Shown here: positions 1 through 5,767 of the stretch, one piece after another | Layout of the letters: each line of letters opens with the position of its first letter | Numbering within the stretch: the first letter of the stretch is position 1 | DNA from: an uncultured Erysipelotrichaceae bacterium | Lineage (GTDB): Bacteria > Bacillota_I > Bacilli_A > Erysipelotrichales > Erysipelotrichaceae | Direction: 5' to 3' | DNA length: 7,851 nucleotides | NCBI GenBank assembly: GCA_902795525.1 | Contig: CADBLN010000088.1 | Coordinates: 1-7,851, forward strand | Translations under genes and position numbers: made by a program | The notes under the pieces: generated by a model | Seen by the model: only the letters and a program-made list of their open reading frames with translations | The model's database searches: none | What the model was told of the DNA's origin: nothing

Positions 1-497
1 AAACCTTCAAATGAATCAATTATCTTATCAAGTAAATCACCCATCCCAATGCCATGGATACCACTAATCGCGATAGGATCACCTAAACCTAATTTATAGA
101 ATTCATAAATATTTGCTTGTTGGGTAACATCATCAGTTTTATTAACTGCAAGAATAACTTTTTTATTTACTTTTTGCAGCATTCGAGCAATGAAGATATC
201 ATCATTAGTTATTCCTTCTCTACCATTAACCAACATTAAAATAGTATCTGCTTCCTCAATGGCAATATCAACTTGCGCCTTTATTTCAATTTGAAAAGGT
301 TGATCTTCAATTTGAATGCCACCTGTGTCGATAACATTAAACTGTTTGGTCAACCATTCACATTTACCATAAATTCTGTCTCTGGTAACTCCAGGGGTGT
401 CATTGACAATTGAAACTCTATCTCCAATCATTCTATTAAACACCGTCGATTTACCAACATTAGGACGACCAACTATAGCCAGTGTGCCCAATAACAT
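1..497 (-). CDS. der: Ribosome-assembly GTPase Der (EngA), 5' part only
   Basis: Der is a double-GTPase that binds the maturing 50S subunit and is usually essential. The 165 visible residues cover the first GTPase domain; the second GTPase domain and KH-like C-terminus lie beyond the left edge (the family is about 435 residues). Visible motifs are G1 GRPNVGKS (10-17), a switch I segment NDTPGVTRD (32-40), G3 DTGG (57-60), G4 NKTD (119-122) and G5-like SGIHG (145-149), which resembles the Bacillus Der form. The start is the ATG at 497-495, with a strong AAAGGAG site at 505-511 and a 7-nt spacer. That site overlaps the end of cmk, and only 4 bp separate the two genes, so they are probably cotranscribed and coupled. 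A cmk-der pair is common in Firmicutes, sometimes with an S1-like gene between them; here that gene is absent. Confidence 0.96.
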   Translation of the reverse strand, partial: MLLGTLAIVGRPNVGKSTVFNRMIGDRVSIVNDTPGVTRDRIYGKCEWLTKQFNVIDTGGIQIEDQPFQIEIKAQVDIAIEEADTILMLVNGREGITNDDIFIARMLQKVNKKVILAVNKTDDVTQQANIYEFYKLGLGDPIAISGIHGIGMGDLLDKIIDSFEG

Positions 498-501
498 AGA
501 A

Positions 502-1164
502 TCACTCCTTTGGTAATACTTCTGAAACAATAACCATTATTTTGTCAACAACTTGATTGATAGTTAAGTTAGATGTATCAATTTCGATAGCGTCATCCGC
601 TTTTTTTAATGGGGAATGCTTACGATGAGTATCTTGGTAATCTCTCTCAATAATCTCTTGAGAAAGTTCTCTCAAATTGCTCTTAAGCCCCTTTTCTTTA
701 TTCTCTAAATAACGACGTTTAGCCCTAGTATCAACATCAGCAGTCATAAATATCTTTACTTCTGCATCTGGTAAAACAACTGTACCGATATCTCTGCCAT
801 CCATAACATAGCCTTTATTGGAGGCTATTGCCTGTTGAAGTTCAACAAGATGCTCTCTAACTTCCTTCTTGGTTGAAACATCACTTGCCAACATGGAAAT
901 TTCATCAGTTCTTATTTCTTTTGAAACGTCTTTACCATCTAATAAGACAGCGCCTTCGCTGGAAAAATCAATTTTAATGTTTTCTAATAATTCTTCCAAC
1001 TCAGCCTTATCATTATAATCAATACCGCTTTGTTTAGCTTTTAATGCTACACAACGATACATAGCACCTGTATCTAGGTGCTTGTATCCAAGTTCGTTGC
1101 ACAACAATTTAGCTATTGTACTTTTCCCCGATGCACTCGGACCGTCAATGGCAATGTTTATCAT
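502..1164 (-). CDS. cmk: Cytidylate (CMP/dCMP) kinase
   Basis: Phosphorylates CMP and dCMP to the diphosphates using ATP, in cytoplasmic pyrimidine nucleotide salvage and recycling. The 220-residue protein has the normal length for the short bacterial form. Visible motifs are the P-loop GPSASGKST (8-16), LDTGAMYR (30-37, nucleotide monophosphate side), MDGRDIGT (121-128), basic lid residues around R147-R151, and RDYQDTHR (174-181), which matches the RDxxDxxR signature of the family. The start is the ATG at 1164, 1 bp after the stop of the preceding large gene; its ribosome site GAGAGG (1176-1181) lies inside that gene's last codons, which predicts translational coupling. It ends at TGA (504-502), within the Shine-Dalgarno region of der. 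If TGA were read as tryptophan the frame would run into der, so the standard code is supported. Confidence 0.97.
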   Translation of the reverse strand: MINIAIDGPSASGKSTIAKLLCNELGYKHLDTGAMYRCVALKAKQSGIDYNDKAELEELLENIKIDFSSEGAVLLDGKDVSKEIRTDEISMLASDVSTKKEVREHLVELQQAIASNKGYVMDGRDIGTVVLPDAEVKIFMTADVDTRAKRRYLENKEKGLKSNLRELSQEIIERDYQDTHRKHSPLKKADDAIEIDTSNLTINQVVDKIMVIVSEVLPKE

Positions 1165-1165
1165 C

Positions 1166-4117
1166 TTAAATCAATCCTCTCTCTTGTGCAAAGAAGAATA
1201 CTATAACAATTAAGATAACAAATAAAGCAATTATTAATAAGGTTAAAATAACATTTAAAATCCTATTGGTCCTGCTAACGTTATTTGTTACTTCATTCAA
1301 TTCGTTTTCGTGTTCTGAAATTTGCAGTTTTAGCTGTTGAGTTTGTTCAAACATGGCTTGTCTTGCTTCACGCTCATCCTCTAATTGTTGAGTTAACTCA
1401 CTAACAACTTGTTGGTTTTCAGCTGTCTCTTGAATTTGTGGTTGTGGAACAACAACATCTTCAACGCTAGCAACCTCAACAGGATCAACTGTAGGGACAA
1501 CTACTTCATCTTCATCTTCAAGTAAGAATTCATTACCAGTAGTGTCATTTTTTTCAGCTTCAATTTCTAATTGTTCTGTAGTTGCAATTTCAACTTCTGG
1601 AATTGTTACTTCTGTTTCATTTGGAGTAACAGCTGCTTGTACAACTTCTAACTCTTCAGTGTCACCGCCAAACAAGCCGCTGAAGAAACCTTTTTTCTTT
1701 TCTTCCGCTTCTTCACTAGCACCAAACTCTTCGTCTTTTTGTAGTTCACTAATAATATTCACTTGAGTGTTTTCGTCATTACGAATACCTTGTTCGATAT
1801 TGTAACTTTTAACATCGTTTATAATACGATCAATATCATCTTCAAAGACTAGATCATTTTCAGTATTCTCTATAGTTGGTTCAACATTAGCGTCATCTAA
1901 ATAATTAATGACTTCATCATGCTTTTCAACATTTGGTAAATCAGAAAGAACGTTATCAACATTACCAAATGGAGAAACAATTGTATTTAGATTAATTTCA
2001 GGAGTTGTATTTTCAACTTCTGGTGTTTCTAATTGTTCAACTACAGGAGTTACAACATCTAAATCTTCAACTACTGGTTCGATAACTGGAACATCAACAC
2101 TGACTTCATTTAATTCTGGTTCACTGATTTCAACACTTGGTGCTTCAAAACTGAATTCATCCATTACTGGAATATCAGTGCTTACTATTTCAGGTTCTTC
2201 AAAATGCACTTCTGGAACATCATAGGAGACCTCATCAACAATGTTTTCGCTTAAATCTACTTCAGGCAAATCAATATTGATATCCTCTTCAACAACAGGT
2301 TCATCAATATGAATTTCTGGTGTTTCGTAGTTAATAGGTTCAAATTTATAATCTTCAGATTGTAAATCTTCTCCAATTGTTGGTAAAACGCTTGTCAGAT
2401 CTGCAACATCGTCATGATACATTTGATTTTCAGACTCATATGTTACAACAATTGGTTCTTCAACCTCATCATTGCTGGCTTGTTCTTCAACAGCGTTATT
2501 TTCTACTTCAGCTTTGTATAATCCTGGATTAGTATATCCAGCGTTCACAATGCCTTCTGTAGGGCCAAACACTGAAGAAACTTTAGGTAACTCATTATGA
2601 ACTGGCTCTTCAATAACATCTTTTTTAATTTCATCGACATGTAAATCAGTTGTCATCTCTTCATTAGGCTGATAATCATCTGATTTTACATCATCAACTT
2701 CTGGACCAGTAGTTTCAAAGCTGAATTCATCATTATGAGTTTCTGGAGTAACCTCTTCAACAACATCAAACTCATTATCTGTTGGTTCAATATAACCTTC
2801 AACAACAGGTTCTTGTGGCAATTCAGGTTCAATAGTAATAAAGCTGTCTTTTAAATCTTTGTTATTTTCTTGAACATGTTTCCAAATCTCATCAAAGTCA
2901 ACAGTATCACTTGTTGATACATCTGGTTCTTTAATTGTTGGAACTTGAATTGTTGGTTCTTCATCTTCAGCCAAAGTTGGTTGTGCTGACGCCATCATCC
3001 AAGGCATATCAACATGACCATCGGTATTTGAAACTTCATTTTCTGAAACATTCAATTCCTGTAACTTAGCTGTAATTTCAAGCATATCAGGATGATCAAT
3101 ATCATCTGAATCAGGAACTGCAAAGTCAGTAGTAACTGTTTCAGGTTCTTGATAAGGTTCACTTTCAACAACAATTTCTTCAACTGGTGCTTCAAAACTA
3201 AATTCATTATCTGAAAAATCTTGAGTTGTCTCTGGCTCTTCATAATGAACTTCAGCAACAACTTCATCTGTTTCTGCTTGATTTTCTAAAATATCGTCAA
3301 TAGTAATCTGGTTTTCATCAACATCATCATAAACTGATTCTTCATAAGATGATTCTGCTAACTCAGGGTTTTCTGAACTAACAAAGCTAAATTCTTCTTC
3401 AACAACTGGGATTGTAATTTCTTCCTCAAATAATGGAGTTTCGATCTCAACTTCAGTGTTTGTTGGTTCTTCAAAATTAAATTCTACAGTTGGAGCTGTA
3501 GTTTCTTCATAGTTTATGGAATTTGGTTGGAATTCATCCAAATTAACATCATTAATGACAATTGGCTCTATTTCAACTTTAGGTGTTTCAACGTTCAAAC
3601 CTTCTAAATCAACTGCGACATCTTCAACAACAGTTTCATCTAATGGTTGAATTGCTTCTTCTGTGGCAACATCATAGTTTGTTGGGAAAGTTGTTTCTTG
3701 CTTAATCTTGTCATTAGCCTCTTGAACACTAGCATCATCATAGCCAAACTCATGAATGCTATTGTTAACTTCCTCAATTTCTCTAATATTTGTTTGAATT
3801 GTATCTTCTAAAGTCTTTTCAAAAGGTTGATCAAAGAACTCTCTAACGCTTTTTTCAATTGTTGCTACCGTTTCATCAATATTTGGTAGTTCGACATTAG
3901 CAAAAGGTTCATCTAAAGATTTCAAGAACTCTTCTTGTTCCTTTAACATACGATCGTACTCGGATGAAATTTTATCACTTTCATTAACAACAAAGTCTTT
4001 TGCTGTTTCTTTTACATCTTCAACAAACTCTCCTACTCTTTCGCTAACTTCTCCAACTTCATTAGCTACTTCATCACGAAGTTCCTTATATCTTTCTGTT
4101 CTTGATCTACTATCCAT
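1166..4117 (-). CDS. Large acidic, proline-spaced low-complexity protein with C-terminal membrane anchor, function unknown
   Basis: I do not recognise a family for this 983-residue protein. Seen in order: a charged, helix-prone N-terminus (about 1-140); a long, very acidic region (about 145-800) of repeated short units such as EPVVEE, VDVPE and PEVxFEEP, with five EF(S/N)F motifs; a basic aromatic patch KKKGFFSGLFGG (807-818); a second acidic stretch; a Gln/Glu-rich probable coiled coil (about 899-945); and one hydrophobic segment (about 953-976) followed by only seven residues. There is no cysteine, only two tryptophans and no signal peptide. Arg residues just before the membrane segment (SRTNR, 948-952) suggest that the bulk is cytoplasmic and tail-anchored. 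The start is ATG 4117 with AGGAGG at 4128-4133. It lies 31 bp after efp and 1 bp before cmk. A membrane-linked scaffold is inference; a division, envelope or cytoskeletal role is possible but unproven. The frame is intact and coding is certain. Confidence 0.93.
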   Translation of the reverse strand: MDSRSRTERYKELRDEVANEVGEVSERVGEFVEDVKETAKDFVVNESDKISSEYDRMLKEQEEFLKSLDEPFANVELPNIDETVATIEKSVREFFDQPFEKTLEDTIQTNIREIEEVNNSIHEFGYDDASVQEANDKIKQETTFPTNYDVATEEAIQPLDETVVEDVAVDLEGLNVETPKVEIEPIVINDVNLDEFQPNSINYEETTAPTVEFNFEEPTNTEVEIETPLFEEEITIPVVEEEFSFVSSENPELAESSYEESVYDDVDENQITIDDILENQAETDEVVAEVHYEEPETTQDFSDNEFSFEAPVEEIVVESEPYQEPETVTTDFAVPDSDDIDHPDMLEITAKLQELNVSENEVSNTDGHVDMPWMMASAQPTLAEDEEPTIQVPTIKEPDVSTSDTVDFDEIWKHVQENNKDLKDSFITIEPELPQEPVVEGYIEPTDNEFDVVEEVTPETHNDEFSFETTGPEVDDVKSDDYQPNEEMTTDLHVDEIKKDVIEEPVHNELPKVSSVFGPTEGIVNAGYTNPGLYKAEVENNAVEEQASNDEVEEPIVVTYESENQMYHDDVADLTSVLPTIGEDLQSEDYKFEPINYETPEIHIDEPVVEEDINIDLPEVDLSENIVDEVSYDVPEVHFEEPEIVSTDIPVMDEFSFEAPSVEISEPELNEVSVDVPVIEPVVEDLDVVTPVVEQLETPEVENTTPEINLNTIVSPFGNVDNVLSDLPNVEKHDEVINYLDDANVEPTIENTENDLVFEDDIDRIINDVKSYNIEQGIRNDENTQVNIISELQKDEEFGASEEAEEKKKGFFSGLFGGDTEELEVVQAAVTPNETEVTIPEVEIATTEQLEIEAEKNDTTGNEFLLEDEDEVVVPTVDPVEVASVEDVVVPQPQIQETAENQQVVSELTQQLEDEREARQAMFEQTQQLKLQISEHENELNEVTNNVSRTNRILNVILTLLIIALFVILIVIVFFFAQERGLI
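1190..1261 (-). other. C-terminal transmembrane anchor of the large acidic protein
   Basis: Codons 953-976 of the 983-residue protein encode an unbroken run of Ile, Leu, Val, Phe and Ala, about 24 residues long. This is enough to cross a membrane once. It is preceded by the basic SRTNR and followed by a short AQERGLI tail. The placement is that of a tail-anchored protein. Topology (bulk inside) is inferred from the positive-inside rule. Confidence 0.85.
1664..1699 (-). other. Basic aromatic/glycine patch KKKGFFSGLFGG in the large acidic protein
   Basis: Codons 807-818 form the only strongly basic aromatic/glycine island within a very acidic region, preceded by SEEAEE. Such Lys-Lys-Gly-Phe-Phe patches can act as membrane-contact or protein-docking segments; the FtsY N-terminus in some bacteria has a similar flavour. 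The role here is inference from composition only. Confidence 0.5.
2138..3484 (-). repeat. Five dispersed EF(S/N)F motif repeats within the large acidic protein
   Basis: Short aromatic-acidic motifs recur in frame: EFNFEEP (residues 212-218, 3464-3484), EFSFV (242-246, 3380-3394), EFSFEAP (305-311, 3185-3205), EFSFE (464-468, 2714-2728) and EFSFEAP (654-660, 2138-2158). They are separated by 30 to 190 residues of acidic linker. The two EFSFEAP copies are almost identical in DNA as well, which hints at duplication. Between them run degenerate proline-acidic units. They look like short linear binding motifs on a flexible chain. Confidence 0.75.
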
Positions 4118-4127
4118 AATTACTTAT

Positions 4128-4133
4128 CCTCCT
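4128..4133 (-). promoter_or_regulatory. Strong Shine-Dalgarno AGGAGG for the large acidic protein
   Basis: A consensus AGGAGG lies 10 nt before ATG 4117, in the 31-bp gap after efp. It fixes the start of the 983-residue frame and suggests that the protein is well translated. Confidence 0.85.
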
Positions 4134-4148
4134 GTAGAAATTGCCTGG

Positions 4149-4706
4149 TTAGGCACGACCAGAATACTTTCCATCTGCAGTGGAAACAAGTACCATTTCA
4201 TCTTGTTCAATGAAAAGAGGCACTTTAATAGTCAAGCCTGTTTCAAGAGTAGCGTTCTTTTGAGCGCTTGTTGCGGTATCACCTTTTACAGCAGGTTCAC
4301 TTTCAACAACTCTTAAAGCGACTTTATCTGGTAATGAAATACCCAATATTTCATTTTCATAACTTGTAATATTAACATTATCGTTTGGTTTTAAAAAGTT
4401 TAATTCCCATTCAAGTCTGGTCTTTGGAATTTCAATTTGTTCATAGGTTGCGTTGTCCATGAAAACAAGATCATCTCCTGAATCATAAAGATAATTCATT
4501 TCTTTCTTTTCAATCATGGCTTGTTCTACTTTATCGCCACCAGTAAATACTACATCTTTAATAGTACCAGTTCTCAAATCCTTTGCATGAGCCTTAACAA
4601 CCATTTGGCGCATTGCTGTTTTATTCAAAGAAATGTTTAAAACAACATAAATGCTTCCTTCATGTTTAAAAGTTGTTCCTGGTTTCAAATCGTTGACAAT
4701 AATCAT
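4149..4706 (-). CDS. efp: Translation elongation factor P, with a non-canonical decoding-site loop
   Basis: EF-P binds between the P and E sites of the ribosome and relieves stalling at polyproline and similar sequences. The 185 residues match the normal length and three-domain layout: an N-terminal KOW-like domain (1-62), the YLYDSGDDLVFMDNATYEQ region (72-90), and the C-terminal OB domain with the signature KGDTAT...ETG...VPLF (141-165). The loop tip differs from Bacillus-type KPGKG: residues 28-35 read NKTAMRQM, placing Met at 32, where Bacillus EF-P has its modified Lys, and Arg at 33. As I recall, mycoplasmal EF-P carries a closely similar NKTAMRQ loop, which supports a Mollicutes-like lineage. 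The start is ATG 4706 with TAAGGAG (4714-4720) and a 7-nt spacer. It is the first gene after the comG operon, behind its own promoter-like sequence. The PepP-type peptidase gene that neighbours efp in Bacillus is absent. Confidence 0.97.
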   Translation of the reverse strand: MIIVNDLKPGTTFKHEGSIYVVLNISLNKTAMRQMVVKAHAKDLRTGTIKDVVFTGGDKVEQAMIEKKEMNYLYDSGDDLVFMDNATYEQIEIPKTRLEWELNFLKPNDNVNITSYENEILGISLPDKVALRVVESEPAVKGDTATSAQKNATLETGLTIKVPLFIEQDEMVLVSTADGKYSGRA

Positions 4707-4746
4707 AAGAAGTCTCCTTAATTTTGCATGATAAAAATATCAATAA

Positions 4747-4761
4747 AATACTAAAAGTATT
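4747..4761. repeat. Small perfect inverted repeat overlapping the putative efp transcription start
   Basis: AATACT-AAA-AGTATT has 6-bp arms and a 3-nt centre. It begins inside the proposed -10 and runs past the expected +1. It could be an operator half-site pair or chance in AT-rich DNA; it is too AT-rich and lacks a GC stem or U-tract placement, so it is not called a terminator. Confidence 0.3.
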
Positions 4762-4776
4762 ATAACAAATATTATA
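4759..4776 (-). promoter_or_regulatory. Putative efp-cluster promoter: extended -10 (TGTTATAAT) with a second upstream TATAAT
   Basis: Reading leftwards, the 98-bp gap between comGG and efp contains TATAAT at 4776-4771 and TGTTATAAT at 4767-4759. The latter is a perfect extended -10 (TGnTATAAT). The -35 region at normal spacing is poor (TTTATT), as is common for extended -10 promoters. The predicted transcript would begin near 4752 and leave a leader of about 45 nt before efp ATG 4706. The whole gap is very AT-rich, so chance matches to TATAAT are easy; the TG extension and its position raise the odds. Confidence 0.6.
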
Positions 4777-4804
4777 AAGTAAATAAACAACAAAATGTAA
4801 GGGC

Positions 4805-5146
4805 TTAACGATAGTCACAAATCATTTCATCAATTGGATCCCACCATATTTTGCGATCTCTTTCAAATCTGTCTGAATAAATCTTTATTTCACACACATA
4901 ACCACTATACCTTATTTCAATGAAACAATTTCCATATTTCAAGTTTTCATCTTTTGTTTCATTCAAGTAAAAATCCTGTTTAATTCTATTGATAAGCAAC
5001 ACTTCAACAAGATTCATTTCGCGGAACTCTTGAAGTTCTATTTGATACTTATGATACCTAACCACCGATTGTTTGATGGAAGCACTAACCATTAGAACAG
5101 TTGATAGCAACAAACACAAATAAATACTAATAAATCCTTTATTCAT
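4805..5146 (-). CDS. comGG: Minor competence pseudopilin ComGG
   Basis: Last gene of the comG operon. The protein (113 residues from the chosen start) opens with MNKG, a short basic type III leader for cleavage after Gly4 by the prepilin peptidase ComC, then FISIYLCLLLSTVLMV as the hydrophobic helix. It lacks the usual Glu at mature position 5 (Tyr here), as do the GspK-like tip pseudopilins; Bacillus ComGG likewise begins RGFIYPAVL. The C-terminal part is charged, with Cys74, Cys85 and Cys110. A longer start at 5191 would add 15 residues, but the ATG at 5146 gives a normal leader and overlaps the comGF stop as ATGAATAA, a typical coupling arrangement. Neither start has a good ribosome site. 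ComGG sequences diverge widely, so the assignment rests mainly on position, leader type and size. Confidence 0.78.
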   Translation of the reverse strand: MNKGFISIYLCLLLSTVLMVSASIKQSVVRYHKYQIELQEFREMNLVEVLLINRIKQDFYLNETKDENLKYGNCFIEIRYSGYVCEIKIYSDRFERDRKIWWDPIDEMICDYR

Positions 5147-5573
5147 AGTAAAAAGCAATTGGCCACTTAAATAATTGGTCAACCCTTTCATATTCTACAT
5201 ACACAATATTATCCTCAAGATAAAAAGAAACCTCACCAACATCATGGATAAAGTCCAAAGAACCTGGTTGAGATAATAGTTTGTTGTTGACAATATGAAT
5301 AATACATTCATTATCAACGGTTTGATAATAAATGGCTTCATTTGTAACTGCTGTGATTGTGTTTTTAGCAAGTTGCAACTGGAGCTGGTATATCCCTGTT
5401 TCATCTTGATAAAAGTTTTGACTTTTTTGATTGGCATTAGCTATTAACCGATACACAGGTCTGATTGCAGAAGATAATATTGCTAATAAAGTCAAAGCGA
5501 GCATAACTTCGATTAAGGTAAAACCGCTGGGATGTCCTCCTCGGTAATAATTTCGGGAATTAATTTTTTCCAT
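5139..5573 (-). CDS. comGF: Minor competence pseudopilin ComGF
   Basis: A 144-residue pseudopilin of the competence pilus. It has a 17-residue leader ending in PSG, a predicted cleavage after Gly17, then FTLIEVMLALTLLAILSSAI (18-37), with the canonical Glu at mature position 5. The rest carries the polar, strand-rich pattern typical of ComGF, including GEVSFYLEDNIVYVEYER (113-130). Minor pseudopilins are thought to form the tip complex that starts pilus assembly. The start, ATG 5573, has AAAGGA upstream (about 10 nt) and lies 61 bp inside comGE; no nearer ATG precedes the leader Gly. The stop overlaps the comGG start by 8 bp. Confidence 0.85.
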   Translation of the reverse strand: MEKINSRNYYRGGHPSGFTLIEVMLALTLLAILSSAIRPVYRLIANANQKSQNFYQDETGIYQLQLQLAKNTITAVTNEAIYYQTVDNECIIHIVNNKLLSQPGSLDFIHDVGEVSFYLEDNIVYVEYERVDQLFKWPIAFYYE

Positions 5574-5767
5574 AATGATTCATCCTTTGGTTCAAATATT
5601 TCTTTAACATCTTCATTGAGCCACATTTCCTCCATTTCATAACAATGACTATCAAAAACCAAGTGTTTTTTAGTTAACAATAAATTGCTTCCAATAGTAA
5701 CAATTAAACTCAAAATAAACATAGATAACATACAATCAATAAGTACTATTCCTTTAAGGCTTTTCAT
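5513..5767 (-). CDS. comGE: Minor competence pseudopilin ComGE-like, atypical processing site
   Basis: A short (84-residue) pseudopilin in the comGE position between comGD and comGF. The leader MKSLKG is normal, but the mature sequence would begin IVLIDCMLSMFILSLIV: Ile replaces the usual Phe at +1, and Asp replaces Glu at +5. The remainder is short and acidic, ending EEDIPAVLP; the last 20 codons are shared with comGF in another frame. The start, ATG 5767, has AGGGAG at 5773-5778, 5 nt away, and overlaps comGD by 14 bp. ComGE is poorly conserved, so the name rests on gene order and pilin-like N-terminus. It is shorter than Bacillus ComGE (about 115 residues), but no frameshift is apparent. 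Confidence 0.75.
   Translation of the reverse strand: MKSLKGIVLIDCMLSMFILSLIVTIGSNLLLTKKHLVFDSHCYEMEEMWLNEDVKEIFEPKDESLWKKLIPEIITEEDIPAVLP

Noticed and set aside
502..504. Mycoplasma genetic code (TGA as Trp)
   Set aside because: cmk ends exactly at the family length with TGA, next to the der start, and the tryptophan codons I checked are TGG.
1542..2225. Two plus-strand open frames (1542-1766 and 1908-2225) rich in Ser and Thr
   Set aside because: They are antisense shadows of the acidic Glu/Val/Thr/Pro codons of the large minus-strand protein; no ribosome site and no domain.
3052..3267. Minus-strand 71-codon open frame inside the large protein gene
   Set aside because: A shifted-frame Leu/Lys/Gln-rich translation of the repetitive region, with no ribosome site or recognisable feature.
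1400..3700. CRISPR-like or tandem DNA repeats, suggested by the recurring tcaacaacaggttc-like strings
   Set aside because: The repeats are irregular, in frame and explained by recurring EPVVEE-type codons in a coding region; there is no regular spacer.
1166..4117. The large protein as a surface adhesin or secreted repeat protein
   Set aside because: There is no signal peptide or LPXTG; the only membrane segment is at the extreme C-terminus, preceded by Arg residues, which favours a cytoplasmic bulk.
4795..4810. Possible stem GTTAAG-CC-CTTAC at the comGG stop as a terminator
   Set aside because: The arms are only about 5 bp with a bulge, and no clean U-run follows; too weak to call.
5147..5191. 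Fifteen-residue N-terminal extension of ComGG from ATG 5191
   Set aside because: It would move the pilin leader away from the N-terminus; ATG 5146 gives a normal MNKG leader and couples to the comGF stop. Neither has a good ribosome site, so this is a judgement.
5195..5437. Minus-strand 80-codon open frame inside comGF
   Set aside because: Out-of-frame shadow of comGF, which has a full pseudopilin signature in its own frame.
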